Positions 42,643-51,642 of a DNA stretch of 64,000 nucleotides are shown here, piece after piece. A model generated the notes under the pieces. The model was given only the letters and a program-made list of their open reading frames with translations, did not search any database and was not told the origin of the DNA. The stretch spans positions 157,047-221,046 of the forward strand of contig JAHEZJ010000001.1 in NCBI GenBank assembly GCA_023251135.1. The letters are read 5' to 3'. This DNA comes from Flavobacterium sp. Its GTDB lineage: Bacteria; Bacteroidota; Bacteroidia; Flavobacteriales; Flavobacteriaceae. A program made the position numbers and the translations under genes. How positions within the stretch are numbered: position 1 is the first letter of the stretch; each line of letters starts with the position of its first letter.

Positions 42643-43755
42643 ATGGGATTCAAAACGCAAATACGATTTCTGCACAAATGGCTCGGATTAATTTCCGGGC
42701 TTATTGTTTTTATTGTCAGTATTACCGGTTGTATTTTTTGCTTTCATGATGAAATAAAAGACCTTACCCGCAAAGAATGGCGGCTTGTTGAACCCCAGAA
42801 CAAACCTTTTGTACTACCCTCTGTATTGCAGAAAAAGGCCAAAGAAATTCTTCCAAATTACAAATCAACCATGGTTTCCTATTACGGAAAAAACCGTTCG
42901 GCAATGGTTTATACCTATTCTGACATAGGAAGTTTGTACCTCTATTTTAATCCCTACACCGGAAAACATTTAAAAATTGAAGATCCCGAAACTGACTTTT
43001 TTATCATTGTCGAATACATCCATCTGTATTTGCTTTTACCGGATTATATCGGAAAACACATTGTTGGAGGCGCAACCATCATCTTCATTCTATTACTAAT
43101 TTCAGGGCTTATTCAATGGTGGCCCAAACGAAAAAGCGATCTGAAACGAAGCTTTACAATTAAATGGTCGGCCAAATGGAGACGCGTCAATTACGACTGG
43201 CACAACACCTCCGGATTTTACATTTCGCTAATAGCTGCTATTATTGCCATAACCGGCTTAACCTTTACCTACGAATGGGTAGGTGACGGAATTTATAAAA
43301 CATTCAATTTTGGCGGAGATAAAGCCCTCGAAACAAAAGCGCCCATCATCGATACCACCAAATTCAACAACAATACACTTCATGCTGTCGATCGCGCTTT
43401 TACTACAACCGTACAGCTTCAGCCCAAAGCCGGAATGTATTATGTTACGTTTCCCCAACAAAAAGGTGATATTATTGGCACAGGAGCCTACCCACATGCC
43501 CTGCGATACGACCATCAAAGCAACTATTATTTCCATCCCAACAGCGGGAAATTAATACAAAGCGACCCCTACCACAAAAAAAGTCTGGGTTTACAGGTGG
43601 TCGAAATGAATTACGGCATTCGTACGGGACAAATCTTAGACCTGCCCGGAAAAATCCTTGCCTTCCTTATCAGTCTCACCGCTGCGGCCTTGCCCGTAAC
43701 CGGTTTTATAATCTGGTACGGAAGAAACAAAAAATCTAAAAAGAATAAGGCATAA
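42643..43755 (+). CDS. Second PepSY-associated membrane protein
   Basis: The product has 370 residues. The first helix (FLHKWLGLISGLIVFIVSIT) contains the H+WLGL motif, followed by GCIFCFHDEIKDL. A PepSY-like periplasmic part and a second helix (IFILLLISGLIQWWPKRK) follow. Then comes VNYDWHNTSGFYISLIAAII with the conserved DWHN..G histidine, and a last helix (LISLTAAALPVTGFIIWYGR). These conserved histidines are typical of the PepSY_TM family. It is a paralogue of the protein at 41027. The 55-bp gap before it contains TACTTTTA, which may be a weak promoter. A terminator follows. Confidence 0.85.
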   Translation: MGFKTQIRFLHKWLGLISGLIVFIVSITGCIFCFHDEIKDLTRKEWRLVEPQNKPFVLPSVLQKKAKEILPNYKSTMVSYYGKNRSAMVYTYSDIGSLYLYFNPYTGKHLKIEDPETDFFIIVEYIHLYLLLPDYIGKHIVGGATIIFILLLISGLIQWWPKRKSDLKRSFTIKWSAKWRRVNYDWHNTSGFYISLIAAIIAITGLTFTYEWVGDGIYKTFNFGGDKALETKAPIIDTTKFNNNTLHAVDRAFTTTVQLQPKAGMYYVTFPQQKGDIIGTGAYPHALRYDHQSNYYFHPNSGKLIQSDPYHKKSLGLQVVEMNYGIRTGQILDLPGKILAFLISLTAAALPVTGFIIWYGRNKKSKKNKA

Positions 43756-43756
43756 A

Positions 43757-43782
43757 AAAACCGCCTTTAAAAGCGGTTTTAT
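43757..43782 (+). terminator. Terminator of the siderophore cluster
   Basis: AAACCGCCTTTAAAAGCGGTTT forms a stem-loop followed by a short T stretch right after the last PepSY gene. Confidence 0.75.
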
Positions 43783-43800
43783 AAATCGTTCGAAATTTTA

Positions 43801-44148
43801 TTAATTTCTGTTTGCTAAAGCATTTTTCTGTAAATTTTTAACGGATGCTACTTTGCTGTTTTCATAAGCAACTTCGCAAAGATTTTTGTCGTTAAAGAAC
43901 ATCCATTTTCCGGTTTTCACCCCTTCAGTGTATTCTCCAACCGCCATCTTATTTCCTTTTGCATCATACGATACCCAAACACCATCTAACTTACCGTCTT
44001 TAAAGAAACCTTCTTGTTGAATTGTACCATCTTGATAATAATAAGTAGCTTTTACTCTATTTCCAACAACTTCCAATTCCGGTTTTATCTCTTGTGCAAC
44101 TAAAATTCCAGAGAACAATATTGCAACTAAAATTACACACTTTTTCAT
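43801..44148 (-). CDS. Secreted YwqK/MORN-like repeat protein
   Basis: The product has 115 residues from the ATG at 44146-44148, which begins a signal peptide (MKKCVILVAILFSGILVAQ). The mature part has three short YYxxGxxxxEGxFKDGKLDGVW-type repeats (YYYQDGTIQQEGFF, VSYDAKGNKMAVGEY, MFFNDKNLCEVAYE). Databases often label this repeat the YwqK antitoxin family, but here it is an exported protein with no toxin gene nearby, so an antitoxin role is unlikely. Function is unknown. Confidence 0.7.
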   Translation of the reverse strand: MKKCVILVAILFSGILVAQEIKPELEVVGNRVKATYYYQDGTIQQEGFFKDGKLDGVWVSYDAKGNKMAVGEYTEGVKTGKWMFFNDKNLCEVAYENSKVASVKNLQKNALANRN

Positions 44149-44272
44149 ATCTTTAGGTATTAATGTTATCAAATCTTTATCAAATATAACTAATTGTTTA
44201 CATTAAAAAAACTTTTGCTTAACAATTTGGTAACATTGAGTAAAAACTTAACATTGGAAATTCCCCAAAAAC

Positions 44273-44304
44273 AAAAAAACCAAAGCTTATGCCTTGGTTT
44301 TACT
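44273..44304 (-). terminator. Terminator of the thioredoxin-like gene
   Basis: On the reverse strand, AAACCAAGGC / GCTTTGGTTT (one mismatch) is followed by seven T. Confidence 0.7.
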
Positions 44305-44357
44305 GGTGTTTTATAGGAAACACAAAATTACTGTAAGATTGTACTTTTCATCGTAAA

Positions 44358-45353
44358 TTACTTCAATAAGGCATCTAATTGCGTCTGAAGCTCTGGAGAT
44401 GAAGGTCTTTCGGCATCACTGCTTAACACATTACCCTTTGGATCTACAATAATAAATCTCGGAATTCCGGTTACACCGTAGCTCGTTACAAACTCAGATT
44501 CCCAATCTTTATCAGCAAACAATTGAACACCGCCCAGTTTCTTATCCGTCACAAACTTCTTCCATTTTTCGTTATCCTTTGCCTTATCAATAGAAACGCT
44601 TACAAACTCAATATTCTTTCCATGATACTTCTCCTCTATTTTTTGCAGGTACGGAATCTCAGCACGGCATGGCGCACACCAGGTTGCCCAAAGATCAATA
44701 TAAACATACTTTCCTTTTAAATCAGAAAGTTTTGTTTTTCCTCCTTTGTGATTTTCATAATCAAAATCCGGAGATAACTTTCCGTTCATCTTATTTGCTT
44801 TTGCAGCACTTTCGTAATCGCTTAAAGCATTATTATGAAAACTATCAAACTTCTTCTTCACAGCCGCTTTAAACTCAGGATCAAAATTACCCTTCTCTAA
44901 ACTTTCCAGATCCGTTTTCAGCTTTGCTTCCAACAGCGATGCAAATTCAGTTGCTTCCTTAGCAAAAGCCTCTGTTTGAAACTTCTCATCTTTCAAACTT
45001 TGCTGCGCCAGAAAATTGCTTTCGTCAACCCCTTTACCCTTATACACTATCGTCTCGTCAAACTCCTTTGCATTCATCGTCAGATTAATATCCGAATTGG
45101 GTTTTAAATACAAATAAGAAGCTTCAGTACCATCCGAAAACGTATAAAATCCTTTTGGAGCATCAAAAGAAGCCACAAAAGTTTCCTTCTTATTAATTGG
45201 AATTACCTTTTTAAAATTATCCTTCCCTTTAATTACTAAAGTATCACTGTTTCTGTTCGCAATCTTAGCAGTAAATTTAATTGGACTTTTGGCCTGACCA
45301 ATAGCACCCAAAGCGCTACAAATCAGCAAACCTGTTAAAATAAATTTGTTCAT
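44358..45353 (-). CDS. TlpA/ResA-like periplasmic thioredoxin
   Basis: The product has 331 residues from the ATG at 45351-45353, which starts a signal peptide (ending LGAIGQ). The N-terminal ~180 residues form a beta-rich then helical domain seen in many Bacteroidota TlpA-like proteins. The thioredoxin fold starts at about 195 (LSPDFDYENHKGGKTKLSDL). It has the redox pair Cys226/Cys229 (LWATWCAPCRAEIPYL) and the cis-proline loop YGVTGIPRFIIVD. It should reduce or exchange disulfides in exported proteins. It has its own terminator and is divergent from aspS. Confidence 0.9.
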   Translation of the reverse strand: MNKFILTGLLICSALGAIGQAKSPIKFTAKIANRNSDTLVIKGKDNFKKVIPINKKETFVASFDAPKGFYTFSDGTEASYLYLKPNSDINLTMNAKEFDETIVYKGKGVDESNFLAQQSLKDEKFQTEAFAKEATEFASLLEAKLKTDLESLEKGNFDPEFKAAVKKKFDSFHNNALSDYESAAKANKMNGKLSPDFDYENHKGGKTKLSDLKGKYVYIDLWATWCAPCRAEIPYLQKIEEKYHGKNIEFVSVSIDKAKDNEKWKKFVTDKKLGGVQLFADKDWESEFVTSYGVTGIPRFIIVDPKGNVLSSDAERPSSPELQTQLDALLK

Positions 45354-45484
45354 ATAAATGGGGGTTTTGATTTTGATACTCAAATCTAAAGAAATTAGAG
45401 CCGCAAAAATTAAGAATTAACAAAATATTTCAAATTTCTAAGCATCAAGTCATCACTTTACTATATTAATTTGAATTTTGTGTT

Positions 45485-45492
45485 TACTTTTG
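45485..45492 (+). promoter_or_regulatory. -7 box TACTTTTG of aspS
   Basis: It matches TAnnTTTG, 18 nt before the ATG at 45511. It overlaps the 11-residue extension of the longest frame. Confidence 0.55.
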
Positions 45493-45510
45493 CAGTCTAA
45501 AATTTTGATC

Positions 45511-47262
45511 ATGTATAGAAGTCATAATTGCGGCGAATTAAACGCCTCAAATATTAACACGGAAGTTACACTAGCGGGTTGGGTTCAAAAATCACGCGAT
45601 AAAGGATTTATGAATTGGGTTGATTTACGTGACCGTTACGGAATTACACAACTTATTTTTGACGAAAGCCGTACGGATAAAACAGTTTTTGAACTGGCAA
45701 AAACACTCGGAAGAGAATTTGTAATTCAGGTAAAAGGAACTGTAATTGAGCGTGAAGCCAAAAACAAAAATATCCCGACGGGCGAAATCGAAATTTTAGT
45801 ATCCGAACTAACCATTCTGAATGCCGCGCTGACACCACCGTTTACTATCGAAGATGAAACGGATGGCGGTGAAGACATCCGAATGAAATACCGTTACTTA
45901 GACATTAGAAGAAATCCTGTAAAAAACAGTTTATTATTCCGTCATAAAGTAGCAATGGAAGTTCGTAAATATTTATCGGACTTAGATTTCTGCGAAGTAG
46001 AAACGCCATACCTTATTAAATCGACTCCGGAAGGCGCGAGAGATTTCGTTGTACCTAGCCGTATGAACGAAGGACAGTTTTATGCCCTGCCACAATCGCC
46101 ACAAACTTTCAAACAATTATTGATGGTGGGTGGAATGGATAAATATTTTCAGATTGTAAAATGTTTCCGTGACGAAGATTTACGTGCTGACCGTCAGCCT
46201 GAGTTTACACAAATTGACTGCGAGATGGCATTTGTGGAGCAGGAAGACATTTTAAATGTTTTTGAAGGACTGACCAGACACTTATTAAAAGAAATTAAAG
46301 GCATTGAAGTAGACAAGTTCCCAAGAATTACCTACGACTATGCTATGAAAACCTATGGAAATGACAAACCGGACATTCGTTTCGGAATGGAATTTGGTGA
46401 ATTAAACGAATTTGCACAACACAAAGATTTCCCTGTATTTAATGCTGCCGAATTGGTGGTAGGAATTGCAGTTCCAGGAGCCGGAAATTATACCCGTAAA
46501 GAAATCGACGCTTTAATTGACTGGGTAAAACGTCCACAGGTTGGAGCATCAGGAATGGTGTATGCAAAATGTAACGACGACGGAACTTTTAAATCTTCTG
46601 TAGATAAATTTTACGATCAGGACGATTTAGGGCAATGGGCAAAAATTACAGGTGCAAAACCGGGAGACATGATTTTTGTACTTTCAGGACCTGCCAATAA
46701 AACCCGTGCACAACTTTCGGCACTTCGTATGGAATTGGCAACCCGTTTAGGATTGCGCAAACCGGAAGAATTTGCTCCGTTATGGGTAATTGATTTTCCT
46801 TTGTTGGAATTAGACGAAGAATCCGGACGTTACCACGCGATGCACCACCCGTTTACTTCTCCTAAACCGGAAGACATGCAGTTATTGGAAACCGAGCCAG
46901 GAAAAGTTCGTGCCAATGCCTACGACATGGTTTTAAACGGAAATGAAATTGGTGGAGGATCTATTCGTATTCACGACAAAGCAACTCAGCAATTGATGTT
47001 CAAATATCTTGGCTTTACCGAAGAAGAAGCAAAAGCACAGTTTGGCTTTTTAATGGATGCTTTCCAATTTGGAGCACCGCCACACGGAGGTTTAGCATTT
47101 GGATTAGACCGTTTAGTCGCTATCTTAGGAGGTCAGGAAACCATCAGAGACTTTATTGCGTTCCCAAAAAACAATTCAGGACGTGATGTTATGATCGATG
47201 CTCCTGCGGCAATCGATGAAGCTCAGTTAAAAGAACTTGCCATTAAATTGGATTTAAAATAA
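45511..47262 (+). CDS. aspS: Aspartyl-tRNA synthetase
   Basis: The product has 583 residues from the ATG at 45511 ([20 protein letters not shown]). An N-terminal OB anticodon-binding domain ([20 protein letters not shown]) precedes the class II motif 1 region ([24 protein letters not shown]). Motif 2 is [16 protein letters not shown], a bacterial GAD insertion domain follows (about 285-420), and motif 3 is [16 protein letters not shown]. Length and the GAD insert mark the bacterial type. It charges tRNA-Asp in the cytoplasm. It is monocistronic with a terminator. Confidence 0.97.
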   Translation: MYRSHNCGELNASNINTEVTLAGWVQKSRDKGFMNWVDLRDRYGITQLIFDESRTDKTVFELAKTLGREFVIQVKGTVIEREAKNKNIPTGEIEILVSELTILNAALTPPFTIEDETDGGEDIRMKYRYLDIRRNPVKNSLLFRHKVAMEVRKYLSDLDFCEVETPYLIKSTPEGARDFVVPSRMNEGQFYALPQSPQTFKQLLMVGGMDKYFQIVKCFRDEDLRADRQPEFTQIDCEMAFVEQEDILNVFEGLTRHLLKEIKGIEVDKFPRITYDYAMKTYGNDKPDIRFGMEFGELNEFAQHKDFPVFNAAELVVGIAVPGAGNYTRKEIDALIDWVKRPQVGASGMVYAKCNDDGTFKSSVDKFYDQDDLGQWAKITGAKPGDMIFVLSGPANKTRAQLSALRMELATRLGLRKPEEFAPLWVIDFPLLELDEESGRYHAMHHPFTSPKPEDMQLLETEPGKVRANAYDMVLNGNEIGGGSIRIHDKATQQLMFKYLGFTEEEAKAQFGFLMDAFQFGAPPHGGLAFGLDRLVAILGGQETIRDFIAFPKNNSGRDVMIDAPAAIDEAQLKELAIKLDLK

Positions 47263-47290
47263 TTTTTTCTTCCTCTGGAGAAAATAGAAG

Positions 47291-47327
47291 AAAACGACAA
47301 CTAAAGATTCAGTTGTCGTTTTTTTAT
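47291..47327 (+). terminator. Terminator of aspS
   Basis: AAACGACAACT / AGTTGTCGTTT forms a perfect stem with an 8-nt loop and seven T. Confidence 0.9.
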
Positions 47328-47455
47328 GCATTTTATCGTCATTTTGCTCTTTTTTCGTGTTAATAAAATCTTAAAGAACAAAAGCAAACACCAGTAAAAT
47401 CAAGCATTTTCCCACAAAAAACAACCTTAGCCTTTGCGTATTCCGCTTAATATAC

Positions 47456-47596
47456 TAAATTTTTGTAAAATATAAGCTACTTTTTTAACATTTAATTATA
47501 ATAATTAATGATTCTCAAATAAAGTACATCCATATCAAATTTGATGCAATATAAATAGCGAAAAGACTGTGAATCAATAATTTTTACAAAAATTTA
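47456..47596. repeat. Perfect 15-bp inverted repeat upstream of the cold-shock gene
   Basis: TAAATTTTTGTAAAA (47456-47470) is the exact reverse complement of 47582-47596, with 111 bp between. A 12-bp palindrome, ATCAAATTTGAT (47534-47545), lies inside. The remainder of the 404-bp gap 47263-47666 is AT-rich with no gene seen. A -7 box (TACATTTG, 47630-47637) lies between the repeat and the gene. Confidence 0.55.
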
Positions 47597-47666
47597 ACAG
47601 GTATATGTCTTTTGTATGAATTTATATCTTACATTTGCTTTATTATAAATTATTATTACAATTACA

Positions 47667-47861
47667 ATGCGTACAGGTACAGTAAAATTTTTCAATGAAT
47701 CTAAAGGTTATGGATTCATTACAGACGAAGAAACAGGAAAAGACATCTTCGTTCACGCTTCAGGAATTAACGCGGAAGAATTACGCGAAGGTGACCGTGT
47801 AAGCTATGAAGAAGAAGAAGGAAGAAAAGGGAAAGTTGCTGCTAAAGTAGCAGTAATCTAA
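47667..47861 (+). CDS. Cold-shock domain protein
   Basis: The product has 64 residues, a single CspA-type domain: MRTGTVKFFNESKGYGFITD carries RNP1 (KGYGFI) and DIFVHASGI carries RNP2. It is a nucleic-acid chaperone that melts RNA structure, often induced by cold or growth transitions. The C-terminal half is unusually acidic (EELREGDRVSYEEEEG). It is monocistronic with its own promoter box at 47630-47637 and a terminator. Which csp paralogue it is cannot be told from one gene. Confidence 0.95.
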   Translation: MRTGTVKFFNESKGYGFITDEETGKDIFVHASGINAEELREGDRVSYEEEEGRKGKVAAKVAVI

Positions 47862-47902
47862 GAAAAATATAGCAATTTATTTTTTTTGCCTCTGAATGGT
47901 TT

Positions 47903-47940
47903 TCAAAACGCCCTGATAGTAATCGGGGCGTTTTTTTTTG
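47903..47940 (+). terminator. Terminator of the cold-shock gene
   Basis: AACGCCCTGAT / ATCGGGGCGTT stem (one G-T pair), 4-nt loop, nine T. Confidence 0.9.
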
Positions 47941-48064
47941 CTCAAATCTTAAAAAAATACTAAAATTTCAGCATGTTATTTATAATCAATAAAAATTAGC
48001 TAGTAACGCGGTTTCAGGGCACACTTAAATCATTTTTTAGCTTGTGATTTACAGAGTTGAAAGT

Positions 48065-48072
48065 TATCTTTG
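48065..48072 (+). promoter_or_regulatory. -7 box TATCTTTG of the nuo operon
   Basis: It matches TAnnTTTG, with TTG about 20 nt upstream (48042-48044), 32 nt before the nuoA ATG at 48105. It overlaps the TTG-started extension of the longest frame, so the ATG is the likely start. Confidence 0.6.
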
Positions 48073-48104
48073 TGGCTTATTCTTTAAGTAAAAAAGCTAA
48101 GTTT

Positions 48105-48470
48105 ATGCAATCTGATCAATACAGTTACATTCCTATTTTAATGCAGTTAATTTTAGCTGTTGGTTTTGTGGTAGGAACAATCATTATTTCCGGAAAATTA
48201 GGCCCAAAAAGAAGCTCTGAAGTAAAAGATAAAAACTTCGAATGCGGTATCGAATCCGTTGGTAACGCCCGTATTCCTTTTTCTGTAAAATATTTCCTGG
48301 TAGCCATTTTGTTTGTATTGTTTGACGTAGAGGTAATTTTCCTTTACCCTTGGGCAGTAAACTTTAAAGAATTAGGCATCGAAGGAATGCTGAAAATGAT
48401 CGTTTTCATGTCGCTTCTTTTAGTTGGTTTTTTCTATATCATCAAAAAGAAAGCTTTAGACTGGGAATAA
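48105..48470 (+). CDS. nuoA: NADH-quinone oxidoreductase subunit A
   Basis: The product has 121 residues from the ATG at 48105. Three membrane helices are present, with the conserved loop NFECGIESVGNARIPFSVKYFLVAILFVLFDVEVIFLYPW split between the first two. The Cys loop is part of the quinone-site switch, and DVE is the conserved acidic pair in the second helix. It is the first of 14 nuo genes on one strand, in canonical A-N order, with a promoter box just upstream. Confidence 0.96.
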   Translation: MQSDQYSYIPILMQLILAVGFVVGTIIISGKLGPKRSSEVKDKNFECGIESVGNARIPFSVKYFLVAILFVLFDVEVIFLYPWAVNFKELGIEGMLKMIVFMSLLLVGFFYIIKKKALDWE

Positions 48471-48481
48471 AGAAATCTTAG

Positions 48482-48623
48482 ATTTCAGATTTTAGATTTT
48501 AGATCACCTGATTTAAAATTTTAGATTTGAAAGCTAATGTCTCAAAACACAATATTGATTTTTAAAATATTGATTTCGGTTTCAGGATTAAAAATCTAAA
48601 ATCAGAAATCTAAAATCTGAAAT
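48482..48623. repeat. Perfect 18-bp inverted repeat between nuoA and nuoB
   Basis: ATTTCAGATTTTAGATTT (48482-48499) and its exact reverse complement (48606-48623) bracket the nuoA-nuoB gap. The right arm ends 4 bp before the nuoB ATG. Degenerate copies of ATTTTAGAT recur in the nuoD-nuoE gap (about 50970-51108). Confidence 0.7.
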
Positions 48624-48627
48624 AAAA

Positions 48628-49176
48628 ATGAGCGATTCAAATGTAAATATGGTTGCGCCGCCAGAAGGAGTTGTAGGAGAAGGTTTCTTCGCTACAAAAC
48701 TAAATGATGTTGTAGGTTTGGCAAGAGCCAATTCGTTATGGCCACTACCTTTTGCAACCTCATGCTGTGGTATCGAATTCATGGCAACAATGGCTTCACA
48801 TTACGATTTGGCACGATTTGGTTCTGAGCGTGTGAGTTTCTCTCCTCGTCAGGCTGATATGCTTTTAGTAATGGGAACTATTTCAAAAAAAATGGCCCCT
48901 ATTTTAAGACAAGTTTACGAACAAATGTCTGAACCTCGCTGGGTAATTGCAGTTGGAGCCTGTGCTTCATCAGGTGGAATTTTTGATACGTATTCCGTTT
49001 TACAGGGAATTGACAAAGTAATTCCGGTTGACGTTTATGTACCGGGATGTCCGCCAAGACCAGAACAAATTGTAGATGGAGTAATGAAACTTCAGGAATT
49101 GGTAAAAAGCGAATCGGTAAGACGCAGAAGCTCTCCGGAATACCAAGAATTACTAGCTTCATATAATATTACATAA
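48628..49176 (+). CDS. nuoB: NADH-quinone oxidoreductase subunit B
   Basis: The product has 182 residues. The N2 [4Fe-4S] ligands are visible: the CC pair in [20 protein letters not shown], the Cys in [14 protein letters not shown], and the Cys in [17 protein letters not shown]2 is the last cluster before quinone. A single bp separates its stop from nuoC. Confidence 0.97.
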   Translation: MSDSNVNMVAPPEGVVGEGFFATKLNDVVGLARANSLWPLPFATSCCGIEFMATMASHYDLARFGSERVSFSPRQADMLLVMGTISKKMAPILRQVYEQMSEPRWVIAVGACASSGGIFDTYSVLQGIDKVIPVDVYVPGCPPRPEQIVDGVMKLQELVKSESVRRRSSPEYQELLASYNIT

Positions 49177-49177
49177 G

Positions 49178-49699
49178 ATGGCTTTAGAAAATACCCTGAT
49201 TCAAGATAAACTTACAGAAACATTTGACACAAGTGTTTTTAACTTTCAACAAGAAAGAGATATTTTTTCACTGGAAACTACCGCTGATAAAATCACAGCC
49301 CTGATTCTTTTTTTGAAAAACGATTCCGATTTACGCTTCCACTTTTTAACCGATTTATGCGGTGTTCATTATCCGGACAACGAAACAGATCGCCAATATG
49401 CAATCGTATACCATTTGCATAACTGGTACGAAAACAAACGTATTCGAATCAAAGTATACTTAAACGGTGAAAAACCGGAGATCAAAACCATTTCAAATAT
49501 TTTCTTAAGTTCAAACTGGATGGAAAGAGAAACTTACGATTTCTTCGGAGTCAATTTTATTGGACACCCGCAACTGAAACGTATTTTGAATATGGATGAA
49601 ATGGTGTCTTTCCCAATGCGAAAAGAATTCCCAATGGAAGACAGCGGAAGAACTGATAAAGACGACAGATTCTTTGGAAGAACAACAACAAATTGCTAA
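49178..49699 (+). CDS. nuoC: NADH-quinone oxidoreductase subunit C
   Basis: The product has 173 residues. The conserved 30-kDa subunit signature ERETYDFFGVNFIGHPQLKR is followed by RILNMDE and FPMRKEFPM. It is a peripheral-arm subunit packing against NuoB and NuoD. It is separate from nuoD here, not fused as in enterobacteria. Confidence 0.95.
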   Translation: MALENTLIQDKLTETFDTSVFNFQQERDIFSLETTADKITALILFLKNDSDLRFHFLTDLCGVHYPDNETDRQYAIVYHLHNWYENKRIRIKVYLNGEKPEIKTISNIFLSSNWMERETYDFFGVNFIGHPQLKRILNMDEMVSFPMRKEFPMEDSGRTDKDDRFFGRTTTNC

Positions 49700-49723
49700 A
49701 AATAAATAATTCAACATTATAAA

Positions 49724-50962
49724 ATGTCAGAACTATTATTATCACCAGAGCATCGATATGCTAAAATAATTAAGGATAGACTAAACGAAGACGGAAGTGA
49801 ACTTTCGGTACTTAATTTAGGTCCTACTCACCCGGCGACTCACGGTATTTTTCAAAATATCCTGTTGATGGATGGTGAAAGAATTCTTGAGGCTGAACCA
49901 ACCATTGGTTACATTCACAGAGCTTTCGAAAAAATTGCCGAAAACCGCCCTTTTTACCAGATTACTCCTCTTACTGACCGTATGAACTATTGTTCCTCTC
50001 CTATTAACAATATGGGATGGTGGATGACTTTAGAGAAATTACTAAATATTGAAGTTCCAAAAAGAGCACAATACCTAAGAGTCATTGTAATGGAGCTGGC
50101 CCGTATTACAGATCACTTAATCTGTAACTCGATTTTGGGTGTAGATACTGGTGCTTATACTGGTTTCTTGTACGTTTTTCAATTCAGAGAAAAAGTTTAC
50201 GAGATTTACGAAGAAATTTGTGGTGCTCGTTTAACAACAAATATGGGAAGAATTGGTGGTTTCGAAAGAGACTGGTCACCAGAAGCTTTCCGCAAACTGG
50301 ATGTCTTTTTAGAAGAATTCCCTGTTGCCTGGCAAGAGTTTGTAAACTTATTTGAAAGAAACAGAATTTTCCTTGACAGAACTGTAGACGTAGGTGCTAT
50401 CTCAGCAGAGCAGGCAATGGCTTACGGATTTACAGGTCCAAACTTACGTGCAGCGGGAGTTGATTACGACGTTCGTGTAGCACAGCCTTACTCCTCTTAC
50501 GAAGATTTCGATTTTGTTGTCCCGGTTGGAAAATCAGGAGATACTTACGATCGTTTCTGTGTTCGTAATGCTGAAGTTTGGGAGAGTTTGAGCATTATTC
50601 GTCAGGCTTTGGCTAAAATGCCGGCAGGAAACGAATATCATGCAGAAGTTCCGGATTACTACCTTCCTCCAAAAGAAGATGTTTATACTTCGATGGAATC
50701 TTTAATTTATCACTTTAAGATTGTAATGGGAGAAGTTCCTGTACCAGTGGCAGAAATTTACCACCCGGTTGAAGGAGGAAATGGAGAAATCGGATTCTAC
50801 TTAGTTACAGACGGAAGCCGAACGCCATACAGATTACATTTCAGAAGACCTTGTTTTATTTATTATCAGGCTTATCCGGATATGATTAAAGGATCTTTAC
50901 TTTCGGATGCAATTGTTATTCTATCCAGTTTAAATGTAATTGCAGGAGAATTAGACGCGTAA
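49724..50962 (+). CDS. nuoD: NADH-quinone oxidoreductase subunit D
   Basis: The product has 412 residues of the 49-kDa family. NLGPTHPATHGIFQ near the N-terminus, YIHRAFEKIAENR, then LTDRMNYCSS and a C-terminal ending with DAIVILSSLNVIAGELDA are characteristic. It forms the quinone pocket together with NuoB. Confidence 0.96.
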   Translation: MSELLLSPEHRYAKIIKDRLNEDGSELSVLNLGPTHPATHGIFQNILLMDGERILEAEPTIGYIHRAFEKIAENRPFYQITPLTDRMNYCSSPINNMGWWMTLEKLLNIEVPKRAQYLRVIVMELARITDHLICNSILGVDTGAYTGFLYVFQFREKVYEIYEEICGARLTTNMGRIGGFERDWSPEAFRKLDVFLEEFPVAWQEFVNLFERNRIFLDRTVDVGAISAEQAMAYGFTGPNLRAAGVDYDVRVAQPYSSYEDFDFVVPVGKSGDTYDRFCVRNAEVWESLSIIRQALAKMPAGNEYHAEVPDYYLPPKEDVYTSMESLIYHFKIVMGEVPVPVAEIYHPVEGGNGEIGFYLVTDGSRTPYRLHFRRPCFIYYQAYPDMIKGSLLSDAIVILSSLNVIAGELDA

Positions 50963-51110
50963 AGATATTGTAGATTTTAGATTGCCGATTGTAGATTGAA
51001 AAATCAGAAATCTAAAATCAGAGATCTAAAATTAAAAAAGATTGCAGAATATGGGTTATGGACAAAGATTGAAACAATCTGAAATCCAAAATCTAAAATC
51101 TAAAATAAAA

Positions 51111-51641
51111 ATGGAACGAAAACATTACAAACAAGAAATAAACATGACCGAAGCATTGATGTCCCGCATCAATGAATTGATCAGTCATTATCCTGAGGAC
51201 AAAAGAAAATCGGCTTTGTTACCCGTTTTGCACGAAGTGCAGGACGCTCATGACAACTGGTTAAGTACGGAGTTGCAGGATAAAGTTGCCGAAATTTTGC
51301 ACATCAAACCAATTGAGGTTTACGAAGTGGTTACTTTTTATACCATGTACAACCAAAAACCAATTGGAAAATACATGTTCGAATTTTGCCAGACTTCTTG
51401 TTGTTGTTTAAATGGTGCTGAAAATTTAATGGATTATACTTCTGAGAAATTAGGCATTAAAATGGGAGAAACAACTCCGGACGGAATGTTTACCATTGCC
51501 GGTGTAGAATGTTTAGGTGCTTGCGGATACGCTCCGATGATGCAGTTGGGAGATTTCTACAAAGAAAAATTGACAGAAGAAAAAATCGATCAGTTAATCG
51601 CTGATTGTAGAGATGATAAAATAATATTACACGATAAATAA
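51111..51641 (+). CDS. nuoE: NADH-quinone oxidoreductase subunit E
   Basis: The product has 176 residues from the ATG at 51111 (MERKHYKQEINMTEALMSRI). The frame is open from 51042, but the extra 23 residues are encoded by the intergenic ATTTTAGAT repeat and are unlikely to be translated. Thioredoxin-like [2Fe-2S] (N1a) ligands are seen in FCQTSCCCLNGAE and GVECLGACGYAPM. It pairs with NuoF in the NADH-oxidising module. Confidence 0.93.
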   Translation: MERKHYKQEINMTEALMSRINELISHYPEDKRKSALLPVLHEVQDAHDNWLSTELQDKVAEILHIKPIEVYEVVTFYTMYNQKPIGKYMFEFCQTSCCCLNGAENLMDYTSEKLGIKMGETTPDGMFTIAGVECLGACGYAPMMQLGDFYKEKLTEEKIDQLIADCRDDKIILHDK

Positions 51642-51642
51642 G

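Noticed and set aside
43801..44148. Antitoxin of a toxin-antitoxin pair (YwqK label)
   Set aside because: The protein has a signal peptide and there is no toxin-like neighbour; only the repeat resembles the labelled family.
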